A stretch of DNA of 64,000 bases from Paenibacillus oenotherae (GTDB taxonomy: Bacteria > Bacillota > Bacilli > Paenibacillales > Paenibacillaceae): positions 248,001-312,000 of the forward strand of contig NZ_JAHZIJ010000004.1 of the NCBI RefSeq assembly GCF_019443105.1. The letters run 5' to 3'. Positions 27,507 to 35,906 of the stretch are shown here, piece after piece. Both the position numbers and the translations under genes were made by a program. The notes under the pieces were generated by a model. That model worked only from the letters and a program-made list of their open reading frames with translations. It was not told the origin of the DNA and made no database searches. The stretch's first letter is position 1; every line of letters starts with the position of its first letter.

Positions 27507-28631
27507 TTACAGAAACTCATCAGCAATATGAAAAAATCGATATTTGGTCGCTTCCGTCCAAGCATAGGAATCCTGATAATCCCAGTAACGGTGGCGGCTT
27601 GCTACCGTATTGGCGTTCACAAGCGGCATGCCCTGCGCATCGAAAGCCGTAACAATTGTACTGTGCTGGAAGCGGTTGTCGCCTCCCCAGTCATACGTAA
27701 TGACATCGCCCAGCTCCAGCTCCTCAGGTGAATGAACAATGGTTGCTTTGAGGCCCTTTTGCCTCGCACCCGATAAATAAACCTGCAGCGCGTTGGATAC
27801 TGCCCAGCTATAGCTCCACTGCTCTCGCCCGCCGCTCCGGCCACGATACCACCAGCCCAAATCTCTTCTACTAGTATAGTTCATCGGTGCATGGCCTGCA
27901 AAGAGGCACTGGGACACATAGTTCGTGCAGTTCACGTCGAATGTCTCGTAAGCCGGATTCGGCTCCTCCCACCAACGGTCCGCATAAGCAGCCGCTAAAT
28001 CCCTTCTGTATCTGGCACCTGCGCGCTGATGATTAAAAACAGGCAAAATATCATAATTTATATACGGTATGGATGGTGTCCCCGTCCGATAATCCCCGGC
28101 TTCTTCCTCGGAGAGATGCAGGGGAAAGCTGTTCAGATCAGACGCATTGAATCTGGGACGGCGTTCCGAGACAACGGGTTCAATTCGCGCAATGTAATAA
28201 CGGCCGTCTTCCGCGTTAAGCCATATGCGCTCCCGCTCGCAGCGCTCTTCCATATAAGTGCGGCCGGACTGATCCATCGTACGCTTAATGTGAAGGCCGA
28301 TGGTTGCAACGATCTCGGTGCCAGAGCTTGATTCGCTTACCCGGAGCAGCTCTGCTTTGGTCTGGCTGTTCGTAGGGAGGACGCCCCGCAGCAGCTCCTG
28401 TTCCTTCATCCTGTACAGCCGCTGGCTGCAGCGGGACAGATGGTCGCCATCCTTCACAAGACCGGTAAATACAGGAGGAAACCGATCGATCTCTGCTTGA
28501 TTGAACAAGGTCACATATTCATGAACGACAGCCTTCCATCCTTGGAGCACAGGCTCTTGCGGCTTCCCCTGGCTGCGGCTGACGGCGCTCCGTTTGCCGC
28601 CTCGGCTCGATCGGTTTGACGTTCTCGGCAT
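27507..28631 (-). CDS. amidase-domain (Amidase_6) protein
   Basis: 374 residues. A basic N-terminus without a signal peptide, an NTF2-like middle region and a C-terminal Amidase_6 domain (~175-374) with catalytic Cys in DVNCTNYVSQCLFAG and His in NRFQHSTIVTAF. The aromatic motif RWWEEPNPAYETFDVNCTN is characteristic. The family is a papain-like NlpC/P60 relative, often linked to spore or wall functions in Bacillales. Lack of export signal argues for a cytoplasmic or mother-cell location (inference). GGAGGGA precedes the start. Confidence 0.85.
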   Translation of the reverse strand: MPRTSNRSSRGGKRSAVSRSQGKPQEPVLQGWKAVVHEYVTLFNQAEIDRFPPVFTGLVKDGDHLSRCSQRLYRMKEQELLRGVLPTNSQTKAELLRVSESSSGTEIVATIGLHIKRTMDQSGRTYMEERCERERIWLNAEDGRYYIARIEPVVSERRPRFNASDLNSFPLHLSEEEAGDYRTGTPSIPYINYDILPVFNHQRAGARYRRDLAAAYADRWWEEPNPAYETFDVNCTNYVSQCLFAGHAPMNYTSRRDLGWWYRGRSGGREQWSYSWAVSNALQVYLSGARQKGLKATIVHSPEELELGDVITYDWGGDNRFQHSTIVTAFDAQGMPLVNANTVASRHRYWDYQDSYAWTEATKYRFFHIADEFL

Positions 28632-28736
28632 GACGATCCCTCCCCGCGGACTCTCTTGGGCACATTAAAGTTGTTTCATTATATGAGCCGATAAGCGAAT
28701 TCATGTAAATGTTAAAAAATTAGGAGAGGTACCGTC

Positions 28737-28805
28737 TTTACGAAACCACTGGATTAACGCTATACTAGAGCTATAAACGGTTTTTTGAAATTGTGTTTCA
28801 CACAA
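28737..28805 (+). promoter_or_regulatory. aconitase promoter and palindromic leader site
   Basis: TTTACG, 18-nt spacer, TATACT (28737-28766) is followed downstream by the inverted repeat TTGTG-TTTCA-CACAA (28791-28805), placed between the transcription start and the ribosome binding site. It may be an operator; no known CcpC-type box (ATAA-N7-TTAT) was recognised. Confidence 0.5.
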
Positions 28806-28834
28806 TGAAACTACATTAGGAGGCGTCAATCCGA

Positions 28835-31546
28835 ATGACTCATCAAAACGAATACTCCGTTCGCACTTCGCTGGAAGTCGGCGGAAAGCCATTCGCTTAC
28901 TACCGTCTGCAAGGACTGGAAGAGCAAGGCGTAGGCAACATTTCCAAGCTCCCCTTCTCCATTAAGGTTCTGCTTGAAGCCGCTGTTCGTCAATTCGACG
29001 GCCGCGCAATTACGAAGGATCACGTCAAGCAGCTTGCTACTTGGGCTGATGGCCGCGAAGACAAAGAAATTCCGTTCATTCCAGCACGTATCGTCCTGCA
29101 GGATTTCACAGGCGTTCCCGTAGTTGTTGACCTTGCGGCAATGCGCGACACCGTTAAGAAATCCGGCGGAGATCCGAAACAAATCAACCCGCTTGTTCCT
29201 GTCGATCTGGTTATCGACCACTCCGTAATGGTTGACGCTTTCGGCAGCCCGGAAGCGCTTGAATATAATATGAACATCGAATTCCAGCGCAATGAAGAGC
29301 GCTACCGCTTCCTTCGCTGGGCGCAAACCGCATTTGACAATTTCCGCGCAGTTCCACCGGGAACAGGTATTGTCCACCAAGTAAACCTTGAATATCTCGC
29401 ATCCGTAGCAGCTACCAAAACAGTCGGCGGCGAAACTGTCGTCTACCCTGACTCGCTGGTAGGTACGGATTCCCATACAACGATGATCAACGGTCTTGGC
29501 GTAGTAGGCTGGGGCGTAGGCGGTATCGAGGCTGAGGCTGGCATGCTGGGTCAACCGCTGTACTTCGTTATGCCTGATGTTATCGGCTTCCGTCTGACAG
29601 GCCAGCTCGCTGAAGGCGCTACAGCAACTGACCTTGCGCTGACCGTAACACAAATTCTGCGCAAGAAGGGCGTTGTCGGCAAATTCGTCGAGTTCTTCGG
29701 TTCCGGCTTGTCCAACATCAGCCTTGCAGACCGTGCAACAGTGGCGAACATGGCTCCTGAGTACGGCGCAACTGTCGGCTTCTTCCCTGTTGACAGCGAA
29801 ACGATCAACTTCCTGCGCCAAACCGGCCGTACAGAAGACCAGATCGCACTGGTAGAAGCATATTACAAAGCACAAGGCATGTTCCGTACGGACGATACGC
29901 CTGAGCCGGTCTTCTCTGATATCGTAGAGCTGGATCTCTCCACCATCGTTCCATCGCTTGCTGGTCCTAAGCGTCCGCAAGACCGTGTGGAATTGACGGC
30001 TATGAAAGAATCCTTCAACAACATCATCCGCACTCCAATCGACAAAGGCGGCTATGGCCTGTCTGACAACAAGATTGAAGAAGTCGTTGAAGTGAAGCAT
30101 AAGAACGGATCCGTGAGCAAAATGGGAACAGGCGCAGTCGTTATCGCAGCTATTACCAGCTGTACGAATACGTCCAACCCAAGCGTTATGCTCGGTGCGG
30201 CGCTTGTTGCCAAGAAAGCCGTCGAGCGCGGCCTCAAGAAGCCGGCATACGTCAAGAGCTCGCTTACGCCAGGATCGCTTGTCGTTACGGAATACTTGAA
30301 GAGAGCTGGCCTGCTTGAATCGCTGGAAGCGCTTGGATTCCACGTTGCCGGATATGGCTGCGCTACATGTATCGGTAACTCCGGTCCACTTCCTGACGAA
30401 GTAAGCAAAGCAATTGCTGACAACGATATGACGGTTGCTGCTGTATTGTCCGGTAACCGGAACTTTGAAGGCCGCGTACATGCACAGGTCAAAGCGAACT
30501 ATCTCGCTTCGCCTCCGCTCGTAGTTGCTTACGCGCTTGCTGGCACGGTCAATATTGATCTTGCGAATGACCCAATCGGCTATGACAGCAGCAATCAACC
30601 GGTATATCTCAAGGATATCTGGCCAACGTCCAAGGAAATTGCTGATACCATCGCAATCGCGATGAGCCCTGAGATGTTCCGCAGCAAATACGAGAACGTA
30701 TTCACGCAGAACGAGCGTTGGAACGCAATCGATGTGCCGCAAGGCGAAAGCTACGAGTGGGATGCCAAATCGACCTACATCCAGAACCCGCCGTTCTTTG
30801 AGAACCTGGGTGAAGTTGGCGACATCTCCGATATCAAAAATTCCAGCGTGCTTGCTCTGCTGGGCGACTCCGTTACGACCGACCATATCTCGCCAGCTGG
30901 TAACATTACAGTGAAGAGCCCGGGCGGCAAATATTTGATCGACAACGGCGTTGAGCAAGTCGACTTCAACTCCTATGGCTCGCGCCGTGGTAACCATGAA
31001 GTTATGATGCGTGGTACGTTCGCTAACATCCGCATCCGGAACCAGGTTGCTCCAGGCACGGAAGGCGGCGTAACAACTTACCTGCCGACTGGCGAAGTGA
31101 TGTCGATCTACGACGCATCGATGCAGTATCAGAAGAATGGCTCCAACCTGATCGTTATTGCAGGCAAAGAATACGGAACAGGCAGCTCCCGCGACTGGGC
31201 GGCCAAAGGAACGTTCCTCCTTGGCGTGAAAGCTGTCATCGCCGAAAGCTTCGAGCGTATTCACCGCTCCAACCTTGTGGGCATGGGCGTTCTCCCACTG
31301 CAATTCCAGGAAGGCCACGGCTGGAAAACGCTGAACCTGACTGGCCGCGAGAAATTCGATATTATCGGCCTGAGCAATGACGTAACACCAGGACAATCCG
31401 TTCAGGTTGTTGCGACTCGCGAAGACGGTACAACATTCGAATTCCCGGCGATTGTACGTCTCGACTCCATGGTGGATGTCGATTACTATCGCAACAGCGG
31501 TATTCTTCAAACCGTGCTGCGCCAAATGATCGCAAACAACGCCTAA
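28835..31546 (+). CDS. acnA: aconitate hydratase
   Basis: 903 residues, the AcnA/IRP-like form. The [4Fe-4S] cysteines are visible as [12 protein letters not shown] (~residue 440) and [12 protein letters not shown] (~506). Other signatures are [18 protein letters not shown] and the swivel-domain motif [17 protein letters not shown]. It isomerises citrate to isocitrate in the TCA cycle. AGGAGG precedes the ATG. Codon use is strongly biased, which keeps the antisense frame open across the whole gene. Confidence 0.97.
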   Translation: MTHQNEYSVRTSLEVGGKPFAYYRLQGLEEQGVGNISKLPFSIKVLLEAAVRQFDGRAITKDHVKQLATWADGREDKEIPFIPARIVLQDFTGVPVVVDLAAMRDTVKKSGGDPKQINPLVPVDLVIDHSVMVDAFGSPEALEYNMNIEFQRNEERYRFLRWAQTAFDNFRAVPPGTGIVHQVNLEYLASVAATKTVGGETVVYPDSLVGTDSHTTMINGLGVVGWGVGGIEAEAGMLGQPLYFVMPDVIGFRLTGQLAEGATATDLALTVTQILRKKGVVGKFVEFFGSGLSNISLADRATVANMAPEYGATVGFFPVDSETINFLRQTGRTEDQIALVEAYYKAQGMFRTDDTPEPVFSDIVELDLSTIVPSLAGPKRPQDRVELTAMKESFNNIIRTPIDKGGYGLSDNKIEEVVEVKHKNGSVSKMGTGAVVIAAITSCTNTSNPSVMLGAALVAKKAVERGLKKPAYVKSSLTPGSLVVTEYLKRAGLLESLEALGFHVAGYGCATCIGNSGPLPDEVSKAIADNDMTVAAVLSGNRNFEGRVHAQVKANYLASPPLVVAYALAGTVNIDLANDPIGYDSSNQPVYLKDIWPTSKEIADTIAIAMSPEMFRSKYENVFTQNERWNAIDVPQGESYEWDAKSTYIQNPPFFENLGEVGDISDIKNSSVLALLGDSVTTDHISPAGNITVKSPGGKYLIDNGVEQVDFNSYGSRRGNHEVMMRGTFANIRIRNQVAPGTEGGVTTYLPTGEVMSIYDASMQYQKNGSNLIVIAGKEYGTGSSRDWAAKGTFLLGVKAVIAESFERIHRSNLVGMGVLPLQFQEGHGWKTLNLTGREKFDIIGLSNDVTPGQSVQVVATREDGTTFEFPAIVRLDSMVDVDYYRNSGILQTVLRQMIANNA

Positions 31547-31563
31547 CCTATTCCCGGCGAGAC

Positions 31564-31616
31564 AACCTCCAACCCCGCTATTACAGCTATTACAGCGGGG
31601 TTTGGAGGTTTTTTGC
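31564..31616 (+). terminator. acnA terminator
   Basis: A ~16-bp stem (AACCTCCAACCCCGCT and AGCGGGGTTTGGAGGTT, one bulge) is followed by T6. Confidence 0.9.
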
Positions 31617-31667
31617 GCTTCCGAATACAAAAAGATTTGCAGCAGTAATAAATCCCGATTGCCGCGC

Positions 31668-31676
31668 CATATAATA
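31668..31676 (+). promoter_or_regulatory. possible mother-cell-type -10 element
   Basis: CATATAATA fits the SigK -10 pattern (CATA-N3-TA) and is close to SigE. There is no good sigma-A -35 at 17 nt. It lies ~130 nt upstream of the glycine-rich cassette. Confidence 0.3.
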
Positions 31677-31804
31677 CGATGCAATGCTCCTAAAGGAAGT
31701 CCAACATGACAAACCGGCATTTATTTACATTCTTCTCTTCAACAAAAAATGAAGCGCACAGTGGGAATAGCAACATTCCGATTCTGTGCCAAGGAGCGTA
31801 TCTA

Positions 31805-32380
31805 ATGGCCAATGATCTTACAGTACCGAGCGGAACGACACTGACGCTGGACGACAATCCGCCCGAGCATTTGCGCAGCAATCTGGAGCGTATCCCGATC
31901 GTCACATTCAATGATTTGATCACAGCCGGGTTTGTAAGCTCAGAGGATACCTTGAAGCGGCTGCTGGATTCCGCCAAAGAAGCAACCAAACATGCCCTGT
32001 CTCGAAGGGATGTCCAGCATTTCCGGGTGCAGGGAACGACCCGCATCGACCTTCGCCGCTTCGGCAATTTCACCTTGGCTGCCCACAATACGATGCATCA
32101 GGAGCAATCTGCCTTCTGGAATCTGTACCGCGATATCGAACCTCTGACAGCAGTCAAACTCGATTCCACTGCAAAAATTACGGACTTGCTGAGAGTGAAT
32201 CGTGTCGTCTACAAATTTCTGTTCCATGATGTCGTTATTGAGCAGAACGCTGTGCTGGAAATCAAAAAACCGACCAATACATTCTGGTGCAATGAACTGC
32301 TTATTAAGAAGACGGGCCGGATCGTCGTCAAGAAGAACGGGGTTCGAATAAAGGCCTTTTCCATACAAGGCGAGCAGTAG
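31805..32380 (+). CDS. hypothetical protein upstream of the glycine-rich gene
   Basis: 191 residues from ATG 31805 (AAGGAG 8 nt upstream). An alternative in-frame ATG at 31706 also has a good site and would add 33 residues of unremarkable sequence. No signal peptide or membrane helix. An N-terminal helical part (HLRSNLERIPIVTFNDLITAGF...) is followed by a C-terminal stretch with strand-turn rhythm (VIEQNAVLEIKK, NELLIKKTGRIVVKKNGVRIKAFSIQG) that resembles a short beta-helix or cupin-like region. The glycine-rich gene follows 43 nt later, so the two are probably one unit. I recognise no family. Confidence 0.75.
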   Translation: MANDLTVPSGTTLTLDDNPPEHLRSNLERIPIVTFNDLITAGFVSSEDTLKRLLDSAKEATKHALSRRDVQHFRVQGTTRIDLRRFGNFTLAAHNTMHQEQSAFWNLYRDIEPLTAVKLDSTAKITDLLRVNRVVYKFLFHDVVIEQNAVLEIKKPTNTFWCNELLIKKTGRIVVKKNGVRIKAFSIQGEQ

Positions 32381-32423
32381 TGCAGCCCATTCTCATTCAT
32401 ACATAGACAAGGGAGGAATATCG

Positions 32424-33119
32424 ATGATTAATATTATTGCGGCCGGAATAAGCGGAGCCAGTGCTCCGGATGGTCCCGAAGGCCCCACCCCGCCTCAGGC
32501 TCCGCCTGGTCAGGATGCTGATTGCGGATTCTGGGATGACAATGAGCCTACCCGTGGACAGGACGGCAGTCGCGGCGGCGATTCTCCGGAAGCGCCATCT
32601 GGCGTATCCGGCGGTCAAGGCGGCGCAATCACCATTGAAGTGGAAGAATACCGTGGTGGCATTGAAGCCGATTGCCGCGGCGGCAATGGAGGACGCGGCG
32701 GTGCTGGTGGGCGCGGGGGAGCAGGCGGACGCGGCGGCGATGGCGGCTGGGGAGCAGACTGCGAAGCCAATGCATTCGGCGGGCGCGGCGGAGACGGCGG
32801 CAATGGAGGACGCGGGGGACGCGGCGGTGATGGCGGCAAGGGCGGAACATTCGTGTTGTACTACAAAGAAGACAAGAGCGGCGGCAATCCGCCGAAATGG
32901 GACGTCAGCGGCGGAGCCGGAGGCCTCGGCGGTGTCGGAGGATTGCCCGGGCTGCCGGGTCAGCCCGGTGCCACAGGCAAGGGAAAGAGCACAAGCTACA
33001 GCCATTCCGATTACGAACCCGGCAATCCGCCCTCACCGGCGAGCTTCGGCCAGCCGGGACCTACTGGCTCCCCGGGGTTCCCTGGCCCAGGCGGTACGGC
33101 GGAGTTCAGGCAAGTATAG
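32424..33119 (+). CDS. glycine-rich / collagen-like protein without signal peptide
   Basis: 231 residues with GGAGG-type site upstream. The middle is built of Gly-Gly-X triplets (GGRGGAGGRGGAGGRGGDGG and GGNGGRGGRGGDGGKGG), and the C-terminal part of collagen Gly-X-Y triplets (GLPGLPGQPGATG, GQPGPTGSPGFPGPGG). Two strand-like segments (GGAITIEVEEYRGGIEADC, GGTFVLYYKEDKSGG) interrupt the triplets. Gly-Gly-X runs are known to pack as polyglycine-II bundles in other proteins. No export signal is present, which fits a spore-surface protein assembled from the mother cell (inference). Three cysteines are present. High GC follows from the Gly codons. Confidence 0.85.
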   Translation: MINIIAAGISGASAPDGPEGPTPPQAPPGQDADCGFWDDNEPTRGQDGSRGGDSPEAPSGVSGGQGGAITIEVEEYRGGIEADCRGGNGGRGGAGGRGGAGGRGGDGGWGADCEANAFGGRGGDGGNGGRGGRGGDGGKGGTFVLYYKEDKSGGNPPKWDVSGGAGGLGGVGGLPGLPGQPGATGKGKSTSYSHSDYEPGNPPSPASFGQPGPTGSPGFPGPGGTAEFRQV

Positions 33120-33133
33120 AGGCGTTCAGCACC

Positions 33134-33193
33134 AAAAGGCAGGGATTGCCCTCGCGTCATCTTCGATGACAGCGGGCAGTCCCTGCCTTTTTT
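33134..33193 (+). terminator. terminator of the glycine-rich cassette
   Basis: An 18-bp stem (AAAAGGCAGGGATTGCCC with GGGCAGTCCCTGCCTTTT, one G-T pair) ends in T6. Confidence 0.9.
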
Positions 33194-33296
33194 CGGAAGC
33201 CAATAAGACAATTGGGCGGCAAAAGCAGGGGCCGCAGTAATCCAGTTATAGCATTGAGGACCTCTCAGAGCCAGGGGCAATTCCGGCTTCCTTTGA

Positions 33297-33322
33297 CCAT
33301 TATCCCCTTTGCTCAGATCATA
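33297..33322. repeat. forward copy of the CCACTATCCCC-family core
   Basis: ccattatcccctttgctcag matches the 8.6-kb array core with two or three changes and precedes three inverted copies. Confidence 0.6.
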
Positions 33323-33462
33323 TCTTTTGGCGGCCATCGCGAAGAATCTCATCTCAACCATTGCACGTGTGTGATACCAACGATGTCCCTATGTCCCTAC
33401 GCTCTCAGCCTAAACTCGCCCACTCAAATTGCGACTCCATCACCAGCCATGGGCCCTAGCCG

Positions 33463-33645
33463 TCTATCTGAGCTATGGGGATAGTGGCCATAGGAGGTAC
33501 AATCCCTCACCTCTCCATAATCCCAGCTCCCCCAATCAACTATCTGAGCTACGGGGATAGTGGCCATAGGAGGTACAATCCCTCACCTCTCCATAGCCCC
33601 ATCGACCCCAACCATCTATCTGAGCTACGGGGATAGTGGCCTTAA
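33463..33645. repeat. 76-bp tandem array, three copies, CCACTATCCCC family (inverted)
   Basis: The core TATCTGAGCTACGGGGATAG starts at 33465, 33541 and 33617, an exact 76-bp period. It is the reverse complement of the core of the 8.6-kb array. The copies share a spacer (ggccataggaggtacaatcc...). The array ends ~30 bp before the IclR gene stop. No gene is seen in 33194-33672. Confidence 0.9.
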
Positions 33646-33672
33646 GAGAGAGGCGCTCCCTCTGCAACTCTG

Positions 33673-34419
33673 CTATTTCAGCATGGTGCCAATATGCCGG
33701 GCGGCTTCCATGATCGCCGGAGCTTGCTCACGCATCTTGTCCAGTGTTAATCGGTTCGCAGGCCCGGATACGGACAATGCAGCGATCAGCCTGCCTGCGC
33801 GGTTGAAGATCGGTGCCGATACAGCGGCGGCGCCTTGCTCACGTTCTTCGATACTGGTCGCAAAGCCTAGCCTGCCTATCTCCTCCATTTGCTCTCTGAA
33901 TTGCCCCTTATCAATAGAGGCAGGCCAAGTATGATCCCCCAAAAGCTCCTCACGCTGCTCCTGCTCCTCGAATGCAATTAATATTTTGCTCGATGCGCCA
34001 ACATACAGCGGCAGACGCGCTCCAATAGGAGCTACCCTACGAACCGCTTGATTGCTCTGCACCGCTTGTATTCGAATCCGCTCATTCCCATCCCGTATAT
34101 ATAGACTGATCGTCTCCCCTAATTGATCGCGCAGTTGCTCCATCTCTTGAAGACTGATAACGGCAGGGTCATCCGCTCCCCACATATTCGCAGACAGCTC
34201 CCACACGCGCAGTCCCAATCGATACCGGTCCGATGCCGAATCCCGGAGTACAAATCCCTTATCCTCCAACGTTGCCAGCATCCGATGAACGGTGCTTTTG
34301 TGAAGGCCGACTTTTTCAGCAATCTCTGTCATTGCCCACTCATTCTTCATTGTAAAACAAAGCAATATATCAAGCGCCCGTTCAACAGCGCGTACAGTCG
34401 ATTTGTTATCCTCCGACAT
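33673..34419 (-). CDS. IclR-family transcription regulator
   Basis: 248 residues. An N-terminal winged helix (MTEIAEKVGLHKSTVHRMLATLEDKGFV) and C-terminal ligand-binding domain with typical IGARLPLYVGASSKILIAF and the closing AALSVSGPANRLT motif. Such regulators sense small carbon metabolites. The gene is divergent from an alpha/beta hydrolase gene, with a perfect palindrome in its leader; its effector is unknown. Confidence 0.92.
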   Translation of the reverse strand: MSEDNKSTVRAVERALDILLCFTMKNEWAMTEIAEKVGLHKSTVHRMLATLEDKGFVLRDSASDRYRLGLRVWELSANMWGADDPAVISLQEMEQLRDQLGETISLYIRDGNERIRIQAVQSNQAVRRVAPIGARLPLYVGASSKILIAFEEQEQREELLGDHTWPASIDKGQFREQMEEIGRLGFATSIEEREQGAAAVSAPIFNRAGRLIAALSVSGPANRLTLDKMREQAPAIMEAARHIGTMLK

Positions 34420-34441
34420 GGCGATACCACCTCTTCCATTA

Positions 34442-34458
34442 GTTTCATTGGATGAAAC
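34442..34458. promoter_or_regulatory. perfect palindrome, probable IclR operator
   Basis: GTTTCAT-TGG-ATGAAAC, 7-bp arms, lies between the iclR-type promoter and start codon, where binding would repress transcription. GTTTCA/TGAAAC half-sites are typical of KdgR-like IclR regulators. Confidence 0.6.
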
Positions 34459-34470
34459 TCAGTTACATTT

Positions 34471-34499
34471 AGTATAGCCTAGCAGCGGCTTATTAGCAA
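34471..34499 (-). promoter_or_regulatory. promoter of the IclR-family gene
   Basis: TTGCTA, 17-nt spacer, TATACT on the minus strand. Confidence 0.6.
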
Positions 34500-34568
34500 A
34501 GCTTATGCAAGAAGTTACCATATATTTTACAGCTATATTACAAGTCGCTAACAATACATCGACATTCG

Positions 34569-34597
34569 TTGACATGCCAGGTATTGAGTCATACGAT
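34569..34597 (+). promoter_or_regulatory. promoter of the alpha/beta hydrolase gene
   Basis: TTGACA, 17-nt spacer, TACGAT, about 60 nt before the start codon. Confidence 0.65.
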
Positions 34598-34658
34598 GGG
34601 ATTATAGAACTATATAAAACGCTTTCATTTACATGACCTAACAGAGGGGGAGTTCATC

Positions 34659-35744
34659 ATGAGTACAACAATCGCACCTATGCTGCCAGCAGGCGGGAAT
34701 TATACACCCGATCTCCTATCCCCCGAACCCGGATCGAAGCCCACCGCTATCGGCGGTTCACGGCGCAAGCATGCGGTAATTGCCATATTGTCCGCCCTGA
34801 CGGCGTTAATTCTATTTACAGGCCTTGCTTTTCACGGCTATGTCGCCTGGATTATTGCTCATCCTTACGTGGCCCCTCTAACCTCTAACCCTATGGATGC
34901 CAAAGGGCTCGCCTATTCAGACGTATCCTTCCCGAGCAATAGCGGTCAAACAACGGTGCACGGATGGTTTATACCAGCGGCTCCGGCAGCAGCCAAAGGT
35001 TCTGAGGTTCAAGCATTGTCCGCTGCAGCAGCCCCTTTGGACTCTAAACGAACGGTTATTTTCAGCCATGGCTATGGTGCTAACCGGGAAGAGACTTGGG
35101 TTCCGATGTACGAGCTTGCCGGTCTGCTGCACCGTTTGGATTATAATGTATTGATGTTTGATTATGGCTACGCCTCCTCCGAGGATCGTTCACCAGCCAC
35201 TGGCGGCCATGAGGAGTCACAGCAGCTTCTCGCTGCCGTGAACTATGTCCGTGAACAAGGCGCAGAGCAGGTTATCGTCTGGGGCTTCTCCATGGGAGCC
35301 GGTACTGCGCTGCAAACAGCGCTGCAGACAGATGAGATCGATGCGATGATTCTCGACAGCCTGTTTCTGCCAAGCCCGGAATCATTGTACTCCAATGTGC
35401 GTCAGCATCTGGATCTTCCCCGTTACCCATCGCTGCCGCTTATTGAGTGGATGCTTCCATTCTGGACGGGAACGAAATTCAACCAAATACCTGCAGAGCA
35501 GGTTATGGAGAAAGCCTTCACTATCCCGCTGTTCGTTATTCATGGCACGAATGATGCCAAGGCTCCGCTTGTAACCGCAGAGCATATCGCTTCTAATCAG
35601 CGCCAGCCGCTGTCCCGGGAATGGGTCGTACAGGGCGGCAAGCATGAGCTGCTGTTCCAAACCCGTCCCAAAGAATATATCCAGCGCGCCGCATTATTCC
35701 TCAGCCAAGTGGATGCAGCGTTCAAGCAAGCACATGCAAGCTAG
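34659..35744 (+). CDS. membrane-anchored alpha/beta hydrolase
   Basis: 361 residues. A polar N-terminal tail, one membrane helix (VIAILSALTALILFTGLAF) and an extracytoplasmic alpha/beta-hydrolase domain with oxyanion motif FSHGYGANRE, nucleophile elbow GFSMGAGTA (Ser), acid in HGTNDAKAP and His in GGKHELLF. It belongs to the broad family of B. subtilis YqkD-like hydrolases; substrate unknown. It is divergent from the IclR gene, whose regulator may act here. The RBS is AGAGGGGGAG. Confidence 0.85.
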   Translation: MSTTIAPMLPAGGNYTPDLLSPEPGSKPTAIGGSRRKHAVIAILSALTALILFTGLAFHGYVAWIIAHPYVAPLTSNPMDAKGLAYSDVSFPSNSGQTTVHGWFIPAAPAAAKGSEVQALSAAAAPLDSKRTVIFSHGYGANREETWVPMYELAGLLHRLDYNVLMFDYGYASSEDRSPATGGHEESQQLLAAVNYVREQGAEQVIVWGFSMGAGTALQTALQTDEIDAMILDSLFLPSPESLYSNVRQHLDLPRYPSLPLIEWMLPFWTGTKFNQIPAEQVMEKAFTIPLFVIHGTNDAKAPLVTAEHIASNQRQPLSREWVVQGGKHELLFQTRPKEYIQRAALFLSQVDAAFKQAHAS

Positions 35745-35772
35745 TTTCGAATTAACACGCACGACATAGATG

Positions 35773-35822
35773 AAGCGCCATTCGAATACATCTAGTAGAG
35801 GATGTCTTCGAATGGCGTTTGT
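35773..35822 (+). terminator. terminator of the hydrolase gene
   Basis: A 14-bp stem (AAGCGCCATTCGAA / TTCGAATGGCGTTT) with an inner stem; the tail is moderately T-rich. Confidence 0.7.
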
Positions 35823-35906
35823 TAATTAAGCCGTCCGGTTCCGGATGGCTTTTGCTATGCGCCTCTCTCGGACTATCTCGTTCATGAGAAGTGAGGAGGA
35901 ATGATC

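Noticed and set aside
28791-28805. CRP-type site (TGTGA-N6-TCACA) upstream of acnA for the local Crp-like regulator
   Set aside because: The palindrome TTGTG-N5-CACAA has shorter spacing than a CRP site; kept only as an unassigned candidate operator.
28826-31720. A 964-codon open frame antisense to acnA
   Set aside because: It mirrors the whole acnA gene in the phase where biased codons leave no stops; no ribosome site or family features. acnA itself has clear aconitase motifs.
32461-33240. Alternative long frames across the glycine-rich gene on both strands
   Set aside because: GC-rich Gly codons keep other frames open; only the 32424 frame has a good ribosome site, sensible triplet pattern and a terminator just after.
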